From the NCBI RefSeq assembly GCF_900176275.1, contig NZ_FWXD01000029.1:1-46412 (forward strand): a DNA stretch of 46,412 nt, read 5' to 3'. Within the stretch, counting starts at the first letter, position 1. Each line of letters opens with the position of its first letter. The DNA comes from Andreprevotia lacus DSM 23236 (lineage in GTDB: Bacteria > Pseudomonadota > Gammaproteobacteria > Burkholderiales > Chitinibacteraceae). The notes under the pieces were generated by a model, which did not search any database, had not been told where the DNA came from, and was given only the letters and a program-made list of their open reading frames with translations. Shown one piece after another: positions 42,179 through 46,412 of this stretch. Both the position numbers and the translations under genes were made by a program.

Positions 42179-42739
42179 GTGAACCATAAAGAAAAACCAG
42201 CACAGCAGTGGCCCGAGCCGCAAGCTCACTTCGAGGTGCTGTTTGCCCCGGCCCCGACCGGCAGGCTGCGCATCATCGGCGCCCTGGCGTGCATCACCTT
42301 TACCCTGCTGGCCGGTTTGACCGGGCTACTGGTCTGGCAGGTCGGCCACCGGGGCGAGGTATCGGCGCTGTTGCGCGATCTGCCGCTGGCGTTCGGCGCG
42401 CTGGCCGTGGCCGGCCTGATCGGCTTTCTCACTGATGTGCCGTTCGGGTTGGTCGAATGTGATCTGTGCAGGCCCAGCTTGGACCGTGCGCCCCCCGCCA
42501 GCGCCGTGCGCCTGCTTGGCGCGCTGGAATGCGTGGCGATGTTGACCCTGGCCACCTTGGTGGGCGGGGTCGGCTATGAGGACCAGCGTGTGGGATTCTT
42601 TGCCGTATTCATCGCGGCGACATTCATCGCCCTGTCCGCAGCCGGCTTGATCCAGTTCGTCAGCGGCGTTCCGTTCAGACGCATCAATGGCAGTGGCCGC
42701 AGCGCGACGCGCCAAACCATGCTACCGCCGCAAGACTGA
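42179..42739 (+). CDS. four-helix membrane protein with CxxC
   Basis: A 186-residue protein starting at GTG (GGAG upstream). Membrane helices are near 33-55, 68-88, 110-130 and 140-160, and CDLC lies near 95 between the second and third. The pattern repeats (RLRIIGALACITF...; AVRLLGALECVAM...), suggesting an internal duplication of a two-helix unit. Function unknown. Confidence 0.75.
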   Translation: MNHKEKPAQQWPEPQAHFEVLFAPAPTGRLRIIGALACITFTLLAGLTGLLVWQVGHRGEVSALLRDLPLAFGALAVAGLIGFLTDVPFGLVECDLCRPSLDRAPPASAVRLLGALECVAMLTLATLVGGVGYEDQRVGFFAVFIAATFIALSAAGLIQFVSGVPFRRINGSGRSATRQTMLPPQD

Positions 42740-42856
42740 CCCTGAACGTATTGATCGGCTTGGCCGATGGCCGGCTGTGTGTGGTGCAGCCAAGGTCCAT
42801 AACAGTCGGCTGCGCCAGGCCGCATGCGATCACAATACTGGTCGCGGGCCCACGCC

Positions 42857-42980
42857 GGCGCTTAGAGCCGCTAACAAAACCCTGCTGGCGGCGTTACGCT
42901 CACTTGCCGTACGCCTTGTACTGTCTGCGTTTCGCGTGCCTTGCCAGCACCGCTTCACTGGGTTTTGTTAGCGGCGCTTA
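42857..42980. mobile_element. second short inverted-repeat element (MITE-like)
   Basis: The terminal inverted repeats carry CCGCTAACAAAACCC on the left (42868-42882) and its reverse complement on the right (42960-42974). The block is flanked by CGGCGCTTA on both sides. A further internal inverted pair GCTGGC/GCCAGC gives a hairpin-like layout. It has no gene and differs from the 266-bp element. Confidence 0.75.
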
Positions 42981-43013
42981 TTCAAAACCGCCAAACCAGC
43001 TCGGGAGCACGGC

Positions 43014-43481
43014 ATGGTAGAGCAGGATGCACTGCACCCGAGAAGTGCGGCGGCGTGGCAGACACTCTCGTTTCTGGCGGCCGATGCCGGCCTGCAGCTG
43101 GGCCACCTGGGCGAGTGCAGCCATGACTGGCACGCCGGCAGGGCGGGACGAGCGCCTGCGCATGCCTTTTTGCACGGCATGTATCTCGTCTACCTGTACA
43201 CCTATCGCATGCTGGAAGAGGAGTGCGAGCTACCATATGGTGGCTTGATGCAGACACTGCGCGATCAGCTCGACTGGATGGATGAAGAAGGTTTGCACGG
43301 CCGGCAGGCGTTGTGGCAGCCCGAGGCCGTCAGCAGCCATGCGGCATGGCAAACGCTGCGCCAGCTGGCGGCCGACGTGCTGGTCGCTGCCGGCCTGCCG
43401 ATGAATTTCCCCGCTACGCCGCTGTGCGTGGAAGACTGGGTGGAGCCGCCGATAGATCCAGCCTGGCTGGAATGGCTGTAG
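43014..43481 (+). CDS. soluble helical protein, unknown
   Basis: A 155-residue protein with a repeated AAWQTLSFLAADAGLQLG / AAWQTLRQLAADVLVAAGLP motif at both ends, suggesting an internal duplication or a symmetrical helix bundle. Acidic helix region EEECELPYGGLMQTLRDQLDWMDEEG. No family recognised. It starts 33 bases after the short inverted-repeat element, so its promoter may include that element. The next gene follows after 28 bases. Confidence 0.7.
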   Translation: MVEQDALHPRSAAAWQTLSFLAADAGLQLGHLGECSHDWHAGRAGRAPAHAFLHGMYLVYLYTYRMLEEECELPYGGLMQTLRDQLDWMDEEGLHGRQALWQPEAVSSHAAWQTLRQLAADVLVAAGLPMNFPATPLCVEDWVEPPIDPAWLEWL

Positions 43482-43509
43482 CCCTGACAATGCCAAGGAG
43501 ACCGACTGC

Positions 43510-44043
43510 ATGCTCTGGCCCGTACGCCTCGCCCATCCCCTTGGCGACCCTGCTGCCACGTGCTGGCAGGTGGATGACCATGTGGTTTTTCCCTGCTGCC
43601 TGTACCGTGACCTGCCGCAGCGTGGACCGGGTTATGGGCTGACGCTGGATGGCGGTCCGCAATCCCATCTCAGCCTGCAATGGCGCGACGGGCGACTGGA
43701 GGGGCTGAGTGCCTTGGCGCTGGGCGGCCCGCTGCGCCAGCACCATGCCGCACCGTATTCGCAAGTGCTGCCCGAACTGGCCGACGAGCCCTTGCTGGTG
43801 TTGCAGCCGCTGGATGGCCCGGCGCCGCGCGTGCAGGCGCGGGCAGTGCAGCAGCCGATCAAATTCGGCGTGACCAGTTATCAGGATGCCGCGCTGATCT
43901 GGTTTGCCCCGTTCACACCTCACTGGCAGGCTCCGGCTGGCGTTGGTCTGCAGTTGCTGCTGGACGAGCAGGGTGCGCTGGCAGGCCTGCTGTGGCGGGG
44001 CGATGCCGCAGCCGACTTGCGCCGGGCCGCAGGGCTATCTTAG
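43510..44043 (+). CDS. soluble protein, unknown
   Basis: A 177-residue cytosolic protein starting MLWPVRLAHPLGD, with AAGGAG upstream. The pattern is beta-rich in the first half (GPGYGLTLDGGPQSHLSLQWRDG), then a Pro-rich turn and helix. No recognised family. It is downstream of the preceding soluble protein and convergent with the GFA-HEPN gene. The pair of small genes could be an operon. Confidence 0.7.
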   Translation: MLWPVRLAHPLGDPAATCWQVDDHVVFPCCLYRDLPQRGPGYGLTLDGGPQSHLSLQWRDGRLEGLSALALGGPLRQHHAAPYSQVLPELADEPLLVLQPLDGPAPRVQARAVQQPIKFGVTSYQDAALIWFAPFTPHWQAPAGVGLQLLLDEQGALAGLLWRGDAAADLRRAAGLS

Positions 44044-44074
44044 GAAAAAATAACGTGTAGCGTTCCAGCTGGCT

Positions 44075-45004
44075 TCATTTCTCGCTGGTTCCAGAAGACG
44101 AGTTCGGTAGTTGCCCTGCAGCTACTGTCTGTACCCGCGCAGCAAGCTTGTGCAGAAAAGTGATATCTGCGGTTAGGTTTTCGCTGCCTTCACAAGCGTA
44201 TCGCCATTTCTCGAAAGCCTTATCGTGTGTCTTAAGAACATCCAAAAATGTTCGAGGTGGATCGAAGTGAGGATAGGAGGGAACTGGGACAGTGGACTCA
44301 ATTGCATCTTTTAATTTGGAACTGAGTTTATTGAACAGTTTCTTTAGCTCATGCCCCTTCGTCTTGGCCTGCTGTTCTGAGATGTAAATAGCCTTTAGCC
44401 CAAGTTCGATTGCGAAAGCTACGCACACGATGGCTGGTATCGTTGCATGCTCAAAAGCACCTTCATTAACCTTTACTTCCCCAGCGCGCTCAGACGCCAC
44501 AAGAAATTGTTTCGACATTTTCAAGAATCCTAGCGCTAATGCCTCCGCTTCTTCACGGGTCACGAGCTTCTCGTTCTCTGTCAATTTGGACTCCGAAGAT
44601 GGGCCAAACTGCTTCTTTGGAACATCGGGATTCATGACATCCCATACTGCGGCGCTGGCGACGTGGAAGTCGAGCAGCGGCGCATAGCGGGTGGTGTCGT
44701 CCAGCGTGCCGGCCTTGATGCCCAGCAGGCCGGGCATGTTGCTGAAGCGGGCGAACAGCTGCGCGCCGCAGTGGGGGCAGAAGCCGCGGCTGTGGGTGTT
44801 GCCGCTGTCGGATTGCGTGGCAAAGTATCTGGCGCTGCCGCTGATCTGTACGGCAGGCTCGGGGAAAATCATGGCGGGGATGAAGGCGCTACCCGAGCTG
44901 CGCTGGCAGTCCCTGCAGTGGCAGTTGCCGGCAAACAGCGGCTCGGCATCGACCGAATAGCGGATTTCGCCACACAGACACTGCCCGGTGTATTTTGCAC
45001 TCAT
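44075..45004 (-). CDS. GFA-family domain fused to HEPN-like domain
   Basis: A 309-residue composite protein. Residues 1-130 are a complete GFA (glutathione-dependent formaldehyde-activating/CENP-V) domain with C9, C11, C28, C30, C33, C76 and C79 as zinc ligands and the usual PLLDFHVASAAVWDVMNPDVP end. Residues about 131-309 are an HEPN-like helical domain (GAFEHATIPAIVCVAFAIELGLKAIYI, GHELKKLFNKL), normally found in antiphage or RNA-targeting proteins. The HEPN part is distinctly AT-richer than the GFA part, with the switch near 44615-44640. A recent fusion is likely. Confidence 0.85.
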   Translation of the reverse strand: MSAKYTGQCLCGEIRYSVDAEPLFAGNCHCRDCQRSSGSAFIPAMIFPEPAVQISGSARYFATQSDSGNTHSRGFCPHCGAQLFARFSNMPGLLGIKAGTLDDTTRYAPLLDFHVASAAVWDVMNPDVPKKQFGPSSESKLTENEKLVTREEAEALALGFLKMSKQFLVASERAGEVKVNEGAFEHATIPAIVCVAFAIELGLKAIYISEQQAKTKGHELKKLFNKLSSKLKDAIESTVPVPSYPHFDPPRTFLDVLKTHDKAFEKWRYACEGSENLTADITFLHKLAARVQTVAAGQLPNSSSGTSEK

Positions 45005-45134
45005 GGTTGGCTCCGGTTGGGGGTGAATAGCATCTTGATGCAGCCACCGATTGGTGGAAACTTGCAGGTAAGTGATTTTGCCCGCCAGGCGGGGCGCATG
45101 GCTGCGAGTGGGCGCGTATGGGTGCGTAAATGGG

Positions 45135-45156
45135 GGGGGCGCGTTGCCGCGCCCCC
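45135..45156 (-). terminator. GC-stem hairpin after RNase T2 gene
   Basis: GGGGGCGCG pairs with CGCGCCCCC around a four-base loop just after the stop of the minus-strand RNase T2 gene. On the minus strand ATTTAC follows shortly, a weak U-tract. A plausible terminator. Confidence 0.5.
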
Positions 45157-45178
45157 GTGTCATGCAGGCCGGTGGCGC

Positions 45179-46159
45179 TTACTTGCCGCTGGCTTCCACG
45201 CTGATGCTTTCACCACATTCGCTGCTGTCGCTGGCGCGGCTGGCAGCGTAAACGCCGTTGATGGCGTCCTTGATGCTGGCGGTGCTGCGGATGTCCTTCG
45301 GCAGCGTCACGCGGATTTCCTGCAGATAGCCGCTGCTGCAGGTTAGCAGGAAGTTGTTCTGCGCCTTGGTGGTGCCAAAGTAGCTGGCCACGGTGCTGTA
45401 GAACTGCGCCTTGGAGATCTTGCCGCCGCTGTGGCTGTCGATGTACTGGCCCATCGGCGAGGCATCCAGCGCCTTCACCAGATCGACTGCCTGGCGGAAG
45501 TAGCCATCGTCATCCAGCTTGGTCTGGCAAACGCCGTGCTTGCTCCATTCGTGGTCGCCCAGGTCCTGGCTGTAATAGAAGTTGGGCATCCACGGCGCGA
45601 TGTAGCTGACGGTGGCCGACGACAGGTTCAGCGCCTTGGTGCTGCAGGTGTCATAGCCGATGCCGCACGATGCCTTGTTCGGCCACAGGCCGTGCAGGGT
45701 CAGGTGCTTCATCACCAGCGAGCCATTGCTCATGGCCTGGCATTCCGGCTTGGTCGGGCCGGCCGAGGTGTGCTCACAGAAACCCGGCTGCCAGCTGCTG
45801 GCCAGCACGAAGTTGTCGAACACGTCGGCAGTGTGGCAAGTGCCGCCGGTGGCGCCGCCGCTCGGATCGGTGTTGCCCATGCTCAGCGGCGTGCCGCACT
45901 GCGCCGATACCCAGCGCAGGCCGGCAGTGCCGTCGATGTACACGCGATACCACTCGGCCGCGCTGGTGTTGATCTCGTGGATTTCGTACTTGGTGCCCGG
46001 CACGGTGTACACCGAACCCGGGTTGGTGCCCTTGTTGAAGGACTGATACGCCTCGCAGCGCTGGGCGGCAAGGAATTCACCGGTAGCGGTTTCGCTGGCA
46101 GCGGCAAAGGGCGCGGCAAAACAGGCCAGCAGCGCGGCAAACGGCAGGAACTTGGACAT
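45179..46159 (-). CDS. secreted ribonuclease T2
   Basis: Exported RNase T2 (326 residues) with a signal peptide ending near AAAS-ETA. An N-terminal extension (about 22-90, Trp/Tyr-rich, two Cys) precedes the catalytic domain. The two active-site blocks are LTLHGLWPN (H156) and DHEWSKHGVC (H203, E204, K207, H208), with Cys residues in the usual positions for disulphides. Such enzymes cleave RNA outside the cytoplasm for nutrient recovery. CGGAG six bases before the ATG. Single gene. Confidence 0.9.
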   Translation of the reverse strand: MSKFLPFAALLACFAAPFAAASETATGEFLAAQRCEAYQSFNKGTNPGSVYTVPGTKYEIHEINTSAAEWYRVYIDGTAGLRWVSAQCGTPLSMGNTDPSGGATGGTCHTADVFDNFVLASSWQPGFCEHTSAGPTKPECQAMSNGSLVMKHLTLHGLWPNKASCGIGYDTCSTKALNLSSATVSYIAPWMPNFYYSQDLGDHEWSKHGVCQTKLDDDGYFRQAVDLVKALDASPMGQYIDSHSGGKISKAQFYSTVASYFGTTKAQNNFLLTCSSGYLQEIRVTLPKDIRSTASIKDAINGVYAASRASDSSECGESISVEASGK

Positions 46160-46326
46160 GAGGACTCCGAAAGCAGGTTTGTTATGGGAGGCACGACAGC
46201 CCGGCGGGCCGAAGGCGCGGCCATCAAACCATATGTATGTTTCCGTATGCTTTCGTCATGCTTGAGAATTGTTTCAATCCGCGTCACATTGCGCCGGGAG
46301 GGTGGCATACCCCGTGGGCCGCATTA
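46160..46326. other. intergenic stretch upstream of RNase T2
   Basis: The 167 bases between the RNase T2 start and the third MITE-like copy contain no gene. An AT-rich core (46228-46275, including ATATGTATGTTTCCGTATGC) is the likely promoter region. No exact -10/-35 pair could be defined. Confidence 0.4.
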
Positions 46327-46412
46327 GGGCCTGTTAACACTTATTTCGCGCTTGCGCTGGGCCGCAAAGAGGTCAGCTACAAGGCACGCAACGCAGGCAA
46401 TAACCGGTTATT
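46327..46412. mobile_element. MITE-like element, left part, cut by window end
   Basis: Identical to the first 86 bases of the full copy (34469-34554), including the left terminal repeat and half of the first hairpin, preceded by TA. It continues beyond the window. Confidence 0.9.

Noticed and set aside
1-46412. CRISPR arrays, tRNA or rRNA genes
   Set aside because: No regularly spaced repeats, cloverleaf or conserved rRNA blocks were seen by reading.

Overview
The window is GC-rich chromosomal DNA with high third-position GC, dense genes, frequent 1-4 base stop/start overlaps and no rRNA, tRNA, CRISPR array, phage or transposase gene. Codon use and the protein families (GFA, RNase T2, LprI-like, DUF4261, Tai4-like, SUKH) suggest a betaproteobacterium, plausibly of the Neisseriales/Chromobacteriaceae. 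That placement is inference. There are no housekeeping genes; this is an accessory region of mostly unnamed membrane, periplasmic and small cytosolic proteins.

Region A (78-13115, minus strand): a tightly packed cluster built around six members of one undescribed family of polytopic membrane proteins. All end in a Cys...LG-[ML]-x-W...Cys tail. Between them lie a small membrane protein with an in-frame 12-base tandem repeat (MRAV), a Cys-rich soluble protein, an ADP-ribosylglycohydrolase, a stand-alone copy of a domain also fused to one family member, a 634-residue helical protein, a PH-domain membrane protein and a glutamine amidotransferase. A seventh family member lies at 30003-31181.

Region B (13300-23171): mixed membrane and secreted proteins, including an internally duplicated secreted protein, a lipoprotein with extra membrane segments, an AHSA1/SRPBCC protein, a secreted GWWWN-type protein followed by a strong intrinsic terminator, and a YdeI/OmpD-associated protein.

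Region C (23601-31839): a five-gene plus-strand run of small proteins starting with a VOC protein, then RraB-like, HIT, leucine-rich-repeat, Tai4-like immunity and serine beta-lactamase-like genes, then the seventh family member.

Region D (31988-46412): a tandem pair of exported SUKH-like proteins, a retropepsin-like double-domain protein, DUF4261, LprI-like and other proteins, a GFA-HEPN fusion and a secreted RNase T2. Two kinds of short inverted-repeat elements (MITE-like) occur here. One is present as a full copy, a half copy that supplies the 3' end of a coding sequence, and a copy cut by the window end.

Taken together, several families known as immunity or toxin-antagonist proteins (Tai4, SUKH, ADP-ribosylglycohydrolase; possibly HEPN and others) sit here without any recognisable toxin or secretion gene. 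My working reading is an accumulation island of orphan immunity-like genes, with the LGMDW membrane-protein array as its least explained component.
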